From contig OZ220472.1 of NCBI GenBank assembly GCA_965115995.1, positions 248,001-312,000 on the forward strand: a stretch of 64,000 nucleotides of DNA, given 5' to 3'. The notes beneath the pieces were generated by a model. The model saw only the letters and a list, made by a program, of their open reading frames with translations. It was not told the DNA's origin and ran no database searches. This stretch comes from Poriferisodalis sp026713105 (GTDB lineage Bacteria > Actinomycetota > Acidimicrobiia > Acidimicrobiales > Poriferisodalaceae). Positions 1-8,214 of this stretch are shown piece by piece (within the stretch, counting starts at the first letter, position 1; each line of letters starts with the position of its first letter). A program made the translations under genes and the position numbers.

Positions 1-1
1 G

Positions 2-526
2 GGTCCGATGGTCCCGCAAGTCGATGACATCGTGACTCATCCCGACGGGAAGATCGACTTGGCCCCCGAGCGCATCACCGCCGACATCGAGCGCTTGGCG
101 AGGAGCATCGACCGACCAGCCGGTTCCCTGGTGCTCACAAGTCGTCGCCACGTTCGCTCCAACAACTCCTGGATGCACAACGTGGAGGTGCTGGTGCGGG
201 GCAAGGATCGCTGCACGCTGTTGATGCATCCCCAAGATGCCGCCAGCGCCGGCATCTGCGATGGCGAGTTGGCACGAGTTGCTTCGACCAACGGCGCCGT
301 AGAGGTTCCGGTGGAAGTCAGCGACGAGATGTACCCAGGCGTGGTGTCGCTGCCCCACGGCTGGGGTCACGACAAGCCGGGAACCCGGCAGTCAGTGGCC
401 AGCCGGTACGCAGGTGTCAACTACAACGTGCTGGTCCCGCCCGACTTCGTGGACGTCCCGTCTGGCAACGCCGCTGTCAATGGCGTGCCGGTGACGGTCG
501 CCCCGGCATCGGGCGTGCCGGCCTGA
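2..526 (+). CDS. Molybdopterin-dependent oxidoreductase, C-terminal fragment (cut by window edge)
   Basis: The reading frame is open to the left edge, so only the last 175 or so residues are visible and the first in-frame ATG at 8 is probably internal. The fragment matches the molybdopterin-dinucleotide-binding domain that closes DMSO-reductase-family enzymes. It has a segment reading SNNSWMHN, then a beta-rich stretch with LMHPQDAASAGI, and near the end SLPHGWGHDKPG and a GVNYN motif, all typical of this domain in formate-dehydrogenase- or thiosulfate-reductase-like proteins. The domain contacts the bis-MGD cofactor. The substrate cannot be told because the catalytic N-terminal part is outside the window. 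The family assignment is firm and the subfamily unknown. Confidence 0.8.
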   Translation, partial: GPMVPQVDDIVTHPDGKIDLAPERITADIERLARSIDRPAGSLVLTSRRHVRSNNSWMHNVEVLVRGKDRCTLLMHPQDAASAGICDGELARVASTNGAVEVPVEVSDEMYPGVVSLPHGWGHDKPGTRQSVASRYAGVNYNVLVPPDFVDVPSGNAAVNGVPVTVAPASGVPA

Positions 527-579
527 TCCAGCAGCAACGACAGGCACTCTGCGGCGCTCGCTCGTAGGATGCCGCGCTG

Positions 580-1953
580 ATGCGCAGGGGGGCGGCCGCC
601 GCTGAAGCGCCGCGCCTCGAGTCCGAGTTCAGCGGCGGTGGAGCGTTCGCAGCACGCGGGTTCGCGCCGCTGTGGTTCAGCGGCCTGTGCTGGCACTGGG
701 GACGCTGGGCGATCGCATTCCTCGCGAGCTACCACGTCAACCAGATCACGGACTCGCCTCGGATGGTGCAGCTCACCGGCGCGGTCATGTGGGCGCCGCT
801 GCTGCTCGGCGGCGCCATCGGCGGTGTCATCTCGGATCGCTTCGACCGCCGCCGCACGGTGCGGCTCCAGACGGCCATGCTCGTGCCGTTTGTCGCCATC
901 ATCGGCTTCGCCGAGAGGTCCGACCAACTGGGCATCTTGCTGCTGTTCCCGTTCCTGCTCTTCGCTGGCATCGGCTGGGTCGTCGACATGACCAGCCGTC
1001 GCGCACTGCTGCTGGACATCGTTGGCCCATACCGGCTGCACAAGGCGATGGCGTGGGAGACGATGGCGCTGGCGTCCGGCGTCGCTGCGGGGCAGTTGCT
1101 GGGCGGTGCCGTTGCTGACCGTGCCGGCGTCGGGACGGCTTTCCTTGCTGTCGCCGGCATGCTCGGCGTCGGCCTGTTCCTGCTGATGTGGGTGCCCCGG
1201 GTGCCGCCAGCTCGCCCCGTCGCCGAATCGATTGACCGATGGTCCGACGCCCTGCGGGACCGGATCTTCGAGGTTGTGCCCGTCGGCCGAGCCGGCGAGG
1301 CGCTTCCATCCGGCAGGACGTCCGGCCGCCCTGCCGCCGCCCGCACCTCGACGATCACGGAACTTCGTGAGGGGTTGCGGCTGGCCCGCACCAACCGCAG
1401 CCTGCTCAGCATCCTGGGCGTCACCGTGATGGCGAATTTCTTCATGTTCGCCTACTTCCCGGCTGTCCAGCTCATCGGCGACCAGGTCGATGCCACGGCA
1501 TCTCAGATCGGGATCATCGGTTCAATGACCGGCTTCGGGATGATCACCGGATCGCTCGTCACTGCCCGGTGGGGTGCCGGCCGCTGGGGGATTGCGTACA
1601 CGCTCGGCGTCTTCGTGGCCATGGCGACGCTCATCGTGTGGGCGATGTCGCCGAATGTTCTCGTTGCCGTGATCACGCTGTACGTCGCCAGCTGCGGCAG
1701 CGGGCTCTTTGCCGCGACGCAGTCGACCTTGGTGCTCACCGCTGTGTCCGAGGAAATGCGGGGTCGCGCGATGGGCTTGTTGAGCATGGCGATCGGCGCG
1801 CTGCCGGTGGGCACCTACGTGCTCGGTGAGGTTGCCCAGCAACTCGGCGCTCGCGCCGCTGTCGTCCTGATGGCCTCCCTCGGGCTTGCAGGCATGACGC
1901 TGTGGCTGATGATCCGTCCCGAGGTCATTCGCCGCACCGGTCCCACGCCCTGA
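580..1953 (+). CDS. MFS transporter, EntS/multidrug-exporter-like
   Basis: A 457-residue integral membrane protein with the twelve-helix pattern of the major facilitator superfamily. After a short cytoplasmic N-terminus, helix 1 begins near residue 30. The loop after helix 2 carries GGVISDRFDRRRTVR, the classic motif A of MFS proteins. A long hydrophilic stretch (about residues 205-265) is the central cytoplasmic loop between the two six-helix halves. The layout resembles the MFS_3/EntS exporter group. It is probably an efflux pump, with substrate unknown. It follows the molybdoenzyme by 54 bp in the same direction, but a shared function is not evident. Confidence 0.8.
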   Translation: MRRGAAAAEAPRLESEFSGGGAFAARGFAPLWFSGLCWHWGRWAIAFLASYHVNQITDSPRMVQLTGAVMWAPLLLGGAIGGVISDRFDRRRTVRLQTAMLVPFVAIIGFAERSDQLGILLLFPFLLFAGIGWVVDMTSRRALLLDIVGPYRLHKAMAWETMALASGVAAGQLLGGAVADRAGVGTAFLAVAGMLGVGLFLLMWVPRVPPARPVAESIDRWSDALRDRIFEVVPVGRAGEALPSGRTSGRPAAARTSTITELREGLRLARTNRSLLSILGVTVMANFFMFAYFPAVQLIGDQVDATASQIGIIGSMTGFGMITGSLVTARWGAGRWGIAYTLGVFVAMATLIVWAMSPNVLVAVITLYVASCGSGLFAATQSTLVLTAVSEEMRGRAMGLLSMAIGALPVGTYVLGEVAQQLGARAAVVLMASLGLAGMTLWLMIRPEVIRRTGPTP

Positions 1954-2146
1954 GCTTCAGCGCCAGATCGCTGCGTCTCGCCTTCCGTGGACCAGCCCTT
2001 GCTTCCCGCTCTTGTTCGCTGCGCTCACGGGCCGCTCGGGCCACGACTTCGCCATTCGGCTCAGTCTCTGCGCTCCGCCGTGGGTGACTACGCTGCGGCG
2101 TGGCCAAGTTGCGCCGCCGACGTGCGCGACGGGAGGGGAGCCGACC

Positions 2147-3238
2147 ATGAAAGCTGCAGTGCTCAACGAGATCCCGGGTGAACTCGAGATCGAGGACATC
2201 TCCGTCGATGCGCCCGGACCCAACGAAGTCCTGTTGCGGGTGGTGCATGCGGGACTGTGCCACAGCGATCTGCACTTCATGGATGCGCACTGGCCGTACC
2301 AGCTGCCCGCTGTCATGGGTCACGAGAGCGCCGGCGTGGTCCAAGCGGTCGGCGACAACGTGTCCTACGTGCAGCCCGGTGATCACGTCATCAGCTGCCT
2401 GTCGGTCTTCTGCGGCCACTGCGAGCGCTGCCTGACCGGACGTCCCAACATCTGCCAGAACCACGCTGCGGTAGCTCGCCCAGATGGCGCTGCACCCCGG
2501 CTGTCCAAGCATGACGGCACCGAGGTCGGGCAGTTCGCCCGGCTCGGCGGATTCGCCGAAGAAATGCTGGTGCATCAGAACGCTGTGGTGAAGATCCGCG
2601 ACGACATGCCACTCGACCGTGCGTCGCTCATCGGCTGCGGCGTCACCACCGGATTGGGTGCGGTTTTCAAGACAGCCCGCATCGAACCCGGTGCCACCGT
2701 TGCCGTATACGGCGCGGGAGGCATCGGCCTGTCGGCGGTGCAGGGCGCTCGCATTGCGGGGGCTGGTCGGGTGATCTCGGTCGACGTCGAGGACTCCAAG
2801 CTCGAGACGGCCCGCCAGGTGGGTGCGACCGACACCGTCAATGGAAGCGAGGTTGATGCCGTCGAGGCCATCAAGGAGCTGACCGGCGGTGGCGTGGACT
2901 ACGCGTTCGAGTGCATCGGGTTGAAGAAGACCTGCGAGCAGGCGTGGTCATCGTCTCGCGCCGGCGGCACCACCGTCATTGTCGGGATGATGCCGTTCGG
3001 CGAGAAGATCGAGATCACCGGCTACGAGGTGTTCATGCTCGAAAAGCGGCTGCAGGGCTCGATGATGGGCTCGAACGCCTTCCGGGTGGACATGCCGCGC
3101 TACGTCGACATGTATCTCGACGGCCGGCTGATGCTCGACGAGATGATCTCAGCGCACATGCCGCTGGAGGACATCAACGCCGGTTACGAGCAGATGCGAC
3201 AGCGCGTCGGCACCCGCACCGTCATCGACTTCGACTAG
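2147..3238 (+). CDS. Zinc-dependent alcohol dehydrogenase (MDR family)
   Basis: A 363-residue medium-chain dehydrogenase. Catalytic zinc ligands are visible at C38-H39 and in the GHE motif (H59, E60). The structural zinc lobe has C89, C92, C95 and C103. The Rossmann motif GAGGIG follows near residue 185. The frame is open upstream to 2012, but the ATG at 2147 directly follows a strong GGGAGGGGAG ribosome site and begins with the family-typical MKAAVL. The enzyme should oxidise an alcohol or reduce an aldehyde with a nicotinamide (or NDMA-type tightly bound) cofactor. The SDR downstream suggests a paired alcohol/keto conversion. Substrate not determinable. Confidence 0.88.
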   Translation: MKAAVLNEIPGELEIEDISVDAPGPNEVLLRVVHAGLCHSDLHFMDAHWPYQLPAVMGHESAGVVQAVGDNVSYVQPGDHVISCLSVFCGHCERCLTGRPNICQNHAAVARPDGAAPRLSKHDGTEVGQFARLGGFAEEMLVHQNAVVKIRDDMPLDRASLIGCGVTTGLGAVFKTARIEPGATVAVYGAGGIGLSAVQGARIAGAGRVISVDVEDSKLETARQVGATDTVNGSEVDAVEAIKELTGGGVDYAFECIGLKKTCEQAWSSSRAGGTTVIVGMMPFGEKIEITGYEVFMLEKRLQGSMMGSNAFRVDMPRYVDMYLDGRLMLDEMISAHMPLEDINAGYEQMRQRVGTRTVIDFD

Positions 3239-3278
3239 CGCGCGACGCAGCCGGGCGGGACTGCGGCAACGCAAACAA

Positions 3279-3309
3279 CACACATCGCACACATCACACA
3301 TCACACATC
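3279..3309 (+). repeat. Short ACACATC tandem repeat
   Basis: Four copies of the heptamer ACACATC lie in the leader of the SDR gene, three of them in perfect tandem at 3289-3309, just before its ribosome site. The A/C-rich, unstructured leader is unlike the surrounding GC-rich DNA. It may be a slippage-prone repeat; no function is evident. Confidence 0.6.
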
Positions 3310-3331
3310 AAAGAGCAGCGAGCGAGGAGCT

Positions 3332-4156
3332 ATGGACGTCGAAGGCAAAGTCGCCGTCGTGACCGGGGCGGCAAGCGGGATGGGCCGAGCCATGGCGGAC
3401 ACGTTCGCCGCGGCGGGCATGAAGGTCGTGCTGGCTGACATCGAGGAAGCCCCGTTGAACGATGCTGCTGCTGAGGTGCGCGCCACCGGCGCAGAGGCCA
3501 TCGCGGTGCGCACCGATGTGGCAAAGCTGGCTGAGATCGAAGCGCTCGCGGAGGCGACTGTGTCCGAGTTCGGCACGGCTCACGTTCTGTGCAACAACGC
3601 CGGCGTCGGCATTCCGGGCCCGGTGGGGGACATGTCCATTGAGGACTGGCGCTGGACCCTCGACATCGACCTGTGGGGTCCGATTTACGGATGCCACGTG
3701 TTTTTGCCGATCATCGAAGAGGCCGGTGAAGGCCACATCAACTCGACTGCATCGGTTGCGGGCCTGTATGCGGGTGCCTCGTTGGGCGCCTACAACGTGG
3801 CCAAGCACGGTGTCGTCGCGCTCATGGCCACGCTCGAGCGCGATCTGCGGCTGCGCAACTCGCCCGTCCGTGCATCGGTGCTGTGCCCAGGACCGATCAA
3901 CACCAACATCGTCTACAGCCAGCGCAATCGCGACCCTGAAGATGCCTCCCACCACGTTCGCACCGACCAGGGCGAGAAGTTCTGGGACATGATGAAGGGC
4001 TTTCTGGCCGAAGGCATGGACCCCGCCGAAGTGGGACCGATGGTGCTCGACGCCGTCCGCACCGAGCGCTTCTGGGTGCTCACCCACCCCGACATGGGCA
4101 AGATCGCCCGCTATCAGGCCGATGCGATGCTCGACGACGGTCATCTCACTCGCTGA
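3332..4156 (+). CDS. Short-chain dehydrogenase/reductase
   Basis: A 274-residue classical SDR. The N-terminus has the cofactor motif TGAASGMG following VAVVTG. An NNAG motif follows, and the catalytic YxxxK is Y154/K158 with the serine in NSTASVAG about thirteen residues before it. The acidic residue after strand 2 (LADIEEA) favours NAD(H) over NADP(H). The ATG at 3332 is preceded by GCGAGGAGCT as ribosome site. It is 93 bp downstream of the zinc alcohol dehydrogenase, so co-transcription is plausible. The C-terminal 60 residues are longer than in minimal SDRs. Substrate unknown. Confidence 0.87.
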   Translation: MDVEGKVAVVTGAASGMGRAMADTFAAAGMKVVLADIEEAPLNDAAAEVRATGAEAIAVRTDVAKLAEIEALAEATVSEFGTAHVLCNNAGVGIPGPVGDMSIEDWRWTLDIDLWGPIYGCHVFLPIIEEAGEGHINSTASVAGLYAGASLGAYNVAKHGVVALMATLERDLRLRNSPVRASVLCPGPINTNIVYSQRNRDPEDASHHVRTDQGEKFWDMMKGFLAEGMDPAEVGPMVLDAVRTERFWVLTHPDMGKIARYQADAMLDDGHLTR

Positions 4157-4297
4157 GCCGCTTCGTCGCGTGTCGCCGCCACGCGCGGCGAATCTGAGGC
4201 AAACGGCGCGGGAGGGCGTTTACTGAAGCCGTGACGTCGACCGCGCGGCCCAGAGGGGAACGCTCGCCCAAAACGCTGCCTTGTCGGTCCTGAATAC

Positions 4298-5872
4298 ATG
4301 AAACCCGCAGGACCGCTGCGGCGCGCCCCGACGCAGTTGCCGACGGCGCGGCCGTCGGTCTTCACCGTCGTCCCGCGGGTGCTCGATGCGGCCGGTCGTC
4401 CGTTGCCGCCAGCGGTGGCGCCCCCCTCCCCGCACCCGGCGCCGTCTCCCGCTGGCCCCACCGACCGTCCAGCCACGACCGCCGACGCGCCCCCGTCAGA
4501 TAGCTACCGATGGCGGCTGCTCGGAGTGATCGGGCTGGCGGTACTCGGCTTCGGCTCGCTGATGACCTTGGTGGGCGTCTCGCTGACGCCCATCTCCGAA
4601 GACCTCGACACCACGCTGCCCACAGCCGGCTGGGTCATCACCGGCCTCATGCTGGCCATGGCCGTCTCGACACCCGCCGGCGGCAAGCTGGCCGACCGAT
4701 TCGGGCACCGCCGCATCTTCCTCATCGGCATCGCCGGGATGACAGCGACAATGATCGCCAACTACTGGGTGCCCGACATCGGCACTTTCATCGCCGTGAG
4801 GGTGGTATTCGGGCTGTGCGGCGGCCTGCTGATGCCATCGGGCATGGCGCTGCTCATGCACGCCTTCGGTCCGGCCGAGCGGGCACGGGCCGTCGGCTGG
4901 TTCCAGTTCGCCATGACGGGTGCGCCCACGATCGGCGTAATCGTCGGCGGGCCGCTGCTGAACGTGTTCGGCTGGCGCGGCATCTTCTTGCTGTTCGGCG
5001 TGATCGGCCTCGCTGCCTTGATTCTGGCAGCCGTCGTCGTGAAGCCGATTCCCCGCGGCGAACGCGTGCCGATCGACATCTTGGGAGCGCTGCTGCTCGC
5101 CGGCGGAACACTGCTTGTGCTGTGGGCGATCACGCGGCTGCCGATGCTCTTGCGGTCCGGCGATGCACTGCTGTCAGATCAGACGCTCATGGCGATGCTC
5201 GGCGGGGCGGTGGCCTGCTTCGTGCTGTTTGTGCTGTGGGAGCGCCGCGCCCCCGCCCCTTTCCTGGATCTGCGCCTGTTCCGGCGAGCCAGCTTCACCT
5301 TGCCGCTGCTGTCGGCGCCTGCGAACCAGTTCGCGTACATGGGCGGCTTCATGGTGGTGCCCTGGATTCTGCAGGAGCGATACGGCTACTCGGTGGGCAT
5401 CGCTGCGATGCTCATGGTGCCCCGACCCGGCGCGTTTGCCGTGGCATCGCCGCTGGGCGGCACGCTGGTGACCAAGTTCGGTGCTCGGATCCCGATGTTC
5501 TTCGGCACGTCGGCGATGATCGGCTCGATGATCGCCTTTGCCCTGGGTGCCAAACCCGTGGGCTGGGGTCTCGCGGCGATCATGGTGGGGCTGGTGCTGT
5601 CGGGTGTCTCAGCAGGGGTCGGCTCGCCCGCCTACCAGGTATTGGTCGCAAATTCGGTGGAAGACAAAGACCTCGGCATGGCCAACGGCATGAACCAGAC
5701 AGTCATGTGGATGGGCATCATCCTGGGGATCCAGTCGATGCTGGCGTTCGCCGGCGAGGATCCCTCGCTGAGCCGGCTGCGAGCAACGTTCCTGTTCGGC
5801 GCCGCAGTCGCCGCAATCGGCTACGTGGCGCCGCTGTTCGCCACCCGCGGCGCTACCCGCGCCAAGTTCTGA
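4298..5872 (+). CDS. MFS transporter, DHA2-like (14 TM)
   Basis: A 524-residue protein. The first 75 residues are proline/alanine-rich, low-complexity and presumably cytoplasmic; the true start may lie at an internal GTG in this stretch. The rest is an MFS permease with motif A as GGKLADRFGHRRIF and about fourteen hydrophobic helices, including the extra pair between the six-helix halves (around residues 265-320) typical of DHA2 drug:proton antiporters. Likely an efflux protein of unknown substrate. It is 141 bp downstream of the SDR and ends 34 bp from a convergent hydrolase gene. Confidence 0.8.
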   Translation: MKPAGPLRRAPTQLPTARPSVFTVVPRVLDAAGRPLPPAVAPPSPHPAPSPAGPTDRPATTADAPPSDSYRWRLLGVIGLAVLGFGSLMTLVGVSLTPISEDLDTTLPTAGWVITGLMLAMAVSTPAGGKLADRFGHRRIFLIGIAGMTATMIANYWVPDIGTFIAVRVVFGLCGGLLMPSGMALLMHAFGPAERARAVGWFQFAMTGAPTIGVIVGGPLLNVFGWRGIFLLFGVIGLAALILAAVVVKPIPRGERVPIDILGALLLAGGTLLVLWAITRLPMLLRSGDALLSDQTLMAMLGGAVACFVLFVLWERRAPAPFLDLRLFRRASFTLPLLSAPANQFAYMGGFMVVPWILQERYGYSVGIAAMLMVPRPGAFAVASPLGGTLVTKFGARIPMFFGTSAMIGSMIAFALGAKPVGWGLAAIMVGLVLSGVSAGVGSPAYQVLVANSVEDKDLGMANGMNQTVMWMGIILGIQSMLAFAGEDPSLSRLRATFLFGAAVAAIGYVAPLFATRGATRAKF

Positions 5873-5906
5873 GTCGAGGCCGCGCCGATCACCGACAGAC
5901 GTTGCG

Positions 5907-6935
5907 CTAGAGCGCGGCGAGAAACTCGAGCAGTTCTGCGTTGAGCTCGTCGGCGGCTTCCTGCTGGACCCAGTGGCCGATGCCGTCGAGGATCACTGAC
6001 TTGTGCAGGTTGGGCATGGTTTCGGGAAACTTCGCGATAGAGCCAGCGCCCCACACCGTTGGGCCGTCCACCTCGCCGCCGACGAACAGGCTCGGCTGGG
6101 TGATGGCTGCGCCGTCGAAGGCGGCCATGTCCTCCCAGTCGCGGTCCACGTTGCGGTAGCGGTTCAGCCCGCCGGACATCCCGGTGCGGGTGAATTCTGA
6201 GGCGTAGTAGCCGAATTCAGACTCAGACATCCAGTGCGGCCAGCTGCCGGATTCGGGCCAGATGAAGTTGTCCGAAAGCTTCCCGCCGGGCACCACGCCG
6301 AAGCCTCCGCCTGATGAGTCTCCCGACGCCACCCGGGCTCGCACGCCGTCGCCCGAGGCGGCGTAGTACATGCCCAGCAGCCAGTGGGGCAGGTCGACTT
6401 CCATCTCGGCCTCGGCACGGCCCGGCTCCTGGAAGTACTCGATGTAGAACTCCTTGTCGCCGCCCATCATCCGGAACGCCGCGCTCGGCTTGAAGTCGCT
6501 GCGGGCGTTGTAGGGAACGCTGACCAGTGCCAGCGCGGTGAAGATGTCGGGCCGCAGCAGGGCAGAGCTCCAGGCGATGGGCGCGCCCCAGTCGTGCCCG
6601 ACGATCACGGCTGAGTCTTCGCCAAGCGCCCGCACGACGCCGACGTTGTCGGCGACATGGCGCACCATGCGGTAGTCGTCCACCGCCGCGGGCGCGGAGG
6701 AGCGGCCGTAGCCGCGCACGTCGATCGCAACCGCCCGGTACCCGGCCGCGGCCACCTCGGGGAGCTGGTTGCGCCACGAGTACCACGACTCAGGGAAGCC
6801 GTGGACGAACAGCACCATCGGCCCTTCGCCCAGCTCGGCCACATGGATTCGGGTGCCCAGCGCATTCACATCGTGGTGCTTGACACCCGACAGGTCGAGG
6901 GTGGTCGTGCCGTTCGATTCGCTCATGGCCGACAT
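5907..6935 (-). CDS. Alpha/beta hydrolase, epoxide-hydrolase-like
   Basis: A 342-residue alpha/beta-hydrolase. With the start chosen at 6935, HGFPES (residues 45-50) gives the oxyanion-hole motif HGxP. The nucleophile elbow GHDWG places Asp115 as nucleophile, as in epoxide hydrolases and haloalkane dehalogenases rather than a serine esterase. DVRGYGRSS follows the family pattern, and the C-terminal GIGHW supplies the catalytic histidine. A TTG at 6947 opens the same frame, and ATGs lie at 6935 and 6926. The 6935 start has a GAGGG site five bases upstream. Probably hydrolyses an epoxide to a diol. Convergent with the MFS gene. Confidence 0.82.
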   Translation of the reverse strand: MSAMSESNGTTTLDLSGVKHHDVNALGTRIHVAELGEGPMVLFVHGFPESWYSWRNQLPEVAAAGYRAVAIDVRGYGRSSAPAAVDDYRMVRHVADNVGVVRALGEDSAVIVGHDWGAPIAWSSALLRPDIFTALALVSVPYNARSDFKPSAAFRMMGGDKEFYIEYFQEPGRAEAEMEVDLPHWLLGMYYAASGDGVRARVASGDSSGGGFGVVPGGKLSDNFIWPESGSWPHWMSESEFGYYASEFTRTGMSGGLNRYRNVDRDWEDMAAFDGAAITQPSLFVGGEVDGPTVWGAGSIAKFPETMPNLHKSVILDGIGHWVQQEAADELNAELLEFLAAL

Positions 6936-7044
6936 TCTGGCCCTCAATCACATCAGCCCGCGTGTGGCAATCGAAATTGAGTTGTGTGAGGTCGACGCAT
7001 CGCGCGAGCTTCTGCAGGCGTACGCCAGTCGAAGCGCCGTGCTT

Positions 7045-7073
7045 GCATTTTGCCTGCAACGCAGGCAGAATGC
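7045..7073 (+). promoter_or_regulatory. Palindromic operator of the toxin-antitoxin operon
   Basis: An almost perfect 29-bp inverted repeat: GCATT and TGCCTGC on the left mirror GCAGGCA and AATGC on the right around a central AAC, with one mismatch (7050/7068). It ends five bases before the antitoxin ATG. Ribbon-helix-helix antitoxins bind such palindromes to repress their own operon, so this is very likely the autoregulatory operator. Its closeness to the start codon leaves little room for a ribosome site. Confidence 0.75.
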
Positions 7074-7077
7074 TGGC

Positions 7078-7314
7078 ATGGCCGTACAGATCACCATCCG
7101 CAACGTGCCGAACGATGTACGCGACGAGATTGCTGCTCAGGCTGCGGAGCGGCGTCAGTCGATGCAGGAGTACTTGCGGGGGGAGTTAGAGCGCCTCGCC
7201 GCGAGACCTTCGGTGGAGTCGTGGCTCGCTGAGACCAGGCGCCGGGTCGAAGCTGCAGGCACCGAGGTATCGGCTGAGGAGATTCTTGCTGCGCGTGATG
7301 CCGACCGCCGATGA
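7078..7314 (+). CDS. FitA/VapB-like antitoxin (ribbon-helix-helix)
   Basis: A 78-residue antitoxin. The N-terminus ITIRNVPNDVRDEIAAQAA is the beta-strand plus helix of an Arc/FitA-type ribbon-helix-helix DNA-binding fold, followed by QSMQEYLRGELERLA. The acidic C-terminal half would wrap the toxin. The frame is open upstream, but the ATG at 7078 sits right after the operator palindrome and gives the length usual for this family. It overlaps the toxin gene by four bases (ATGA), the normal coupling for VapBC operons. It should repress the operon and neutralise the PIN RNase. Confidence 0.88.
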   Translation: MAVQITIRNVPNDVRDEIAAQAAERRQSMQEYLRGELERLAARPSVESWLAETRRRVEAAGTEVSAEEILAARDADRR

Positions 7315-7724
7315 CAGCGGTCATCGACTCGTCGGTGCTGGTGGCGGTGCTCACGGACGCCGGCAGCGACGGCCGCTGGGCGACAGCTCAACTCACACAG
7401 GCTCCGTTGGCGGCACCGTCAATAGTGATGGCAGAGGTTGCGAACGTCCTGCGACGCCTTGAGGGCGGTCCGAAGCTCTCGCGGTCCGAAGCGACGGTGT
7501 CGCTTCGAAGCCTTCGCCGGCTCGATATCGAGCTCTACCCGTTTGCCCCGCTTGCGGATCGGGTCTGGGAGCTTCGTTTCAATCTCACTGCCTACGACGC
7601 GTGGTACGTCGCGCTGGCCGAATCGCTTGGCTGGCCGCTGGTCACACTTGATCGCAAGATGGCCGGTGCCAGCGGTACGCATTGCGACTTCCGGGTTCCT
7701 CCGCGCCACGAACAGACCGGGTGA
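7311..7724 (+). CDS. VapC-like PIN-domain RNase toxin
   Basis: A 137-residue single-domain PIN protein, the usual VapC length. The acidic metal-binding residues are D6 (VIDSS), E42 (MAEVANVLRR), D96 (YDAWYVALAE) and D114 (VTLDRKM), all in their standard positions, so it should be an active Mg-dependent endoribonuclease. VapC toxins typically cut initiator tRNA or rRNA; the target here is unknown. Coupled by a four-base overlap to the upstream antitoxin. Confidence 0.9.
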   Translation: MTAVIDSSVLVAVLTDAGSDGRWATAQLTQAPLAAPSIVMAEVANVLRRLEGGPKLSRSEATVSLRSLRRLDIELYPFAPLADRVWELRFNLTAYDAWYVALAESLGWPLVTLDRKMAGASGTHCDFRVPPRHEQTG

Positions 7725-7773
7725 TGCTTGACGTCGTCTCGGTCACGCTCGGAAGAATCGCTTGGCGGGGAGC

Positions 7774-8214
7774 ATGCGGGGGTACTTGTCACACCCCTTC
7801 GCGATGCTGGCGATCGTGGTGACGCGACTGACTGAACTCATCGAAAAGGCTCCGTGGCGTGAGGCAGTGACCTACCGGGACACGTGGCCGCACGAGTACG
7901 TGCTGAGCGAGAAGGACGACCAGCGCGAGCTGCTCGCAGCGATTTGCGCCCGGTTCCACGCCGGCGAGGGCGTGGCAGGCCGCTTTTTCCGCATGACCAA
8001 CACGTACCTGTTTGCCGGCGACCACAAGTACTGGCTGATGACCGACTACCGGAAGATCAATCCGCTCGCCGGCGAGGACAACTACGTCGTCAACCGGGCC
8101 CTGCTGTACCGCGACCGGCGAGACTTCGTGATCCAACCCGGCGACACCGGCCGTCCCGGCGACTACCCGACATCGCCCGCCCACGACTGGACCAACCGAA
8201 CGGAGACCCGCTGA
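7774..8214 (+). CDS. Conserved protein of unknown function, first gene of a nuclease cassette
   Basis: About 146 residues from the ATG at 7774; a TTG at 7762 and an ATG at 7804 are alternative starts. Notable features are WREAVTYRDTWPHEYV, an aromatic/charged core with FRMTNTYLFAGDHKYWLMT in the middle, and a hydrophilic C-terminus. I do not recognise a named family, though the dense conserved-looking aromatic core suggests a real small globular domain. Its stop overlaps the start of the next gene by one base (TGATG), so the two are translationally coupled and probably act together. It lies directly after the VapBC-like pair. Confidence 0.65.
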   Translation: MRGYLSHPFAMLAIVVTRLTELIEKAPWREAVTYRDTWPHEYVLSEKDDQRELLAAICARFHAGEGVAGRFFRMTNTYLFAGDHKYWLMTDYRKINPLAGEDNYVVNRALLYRDRRDFVIQPGDTGRPGDYPTSPAHDWTNRTETR

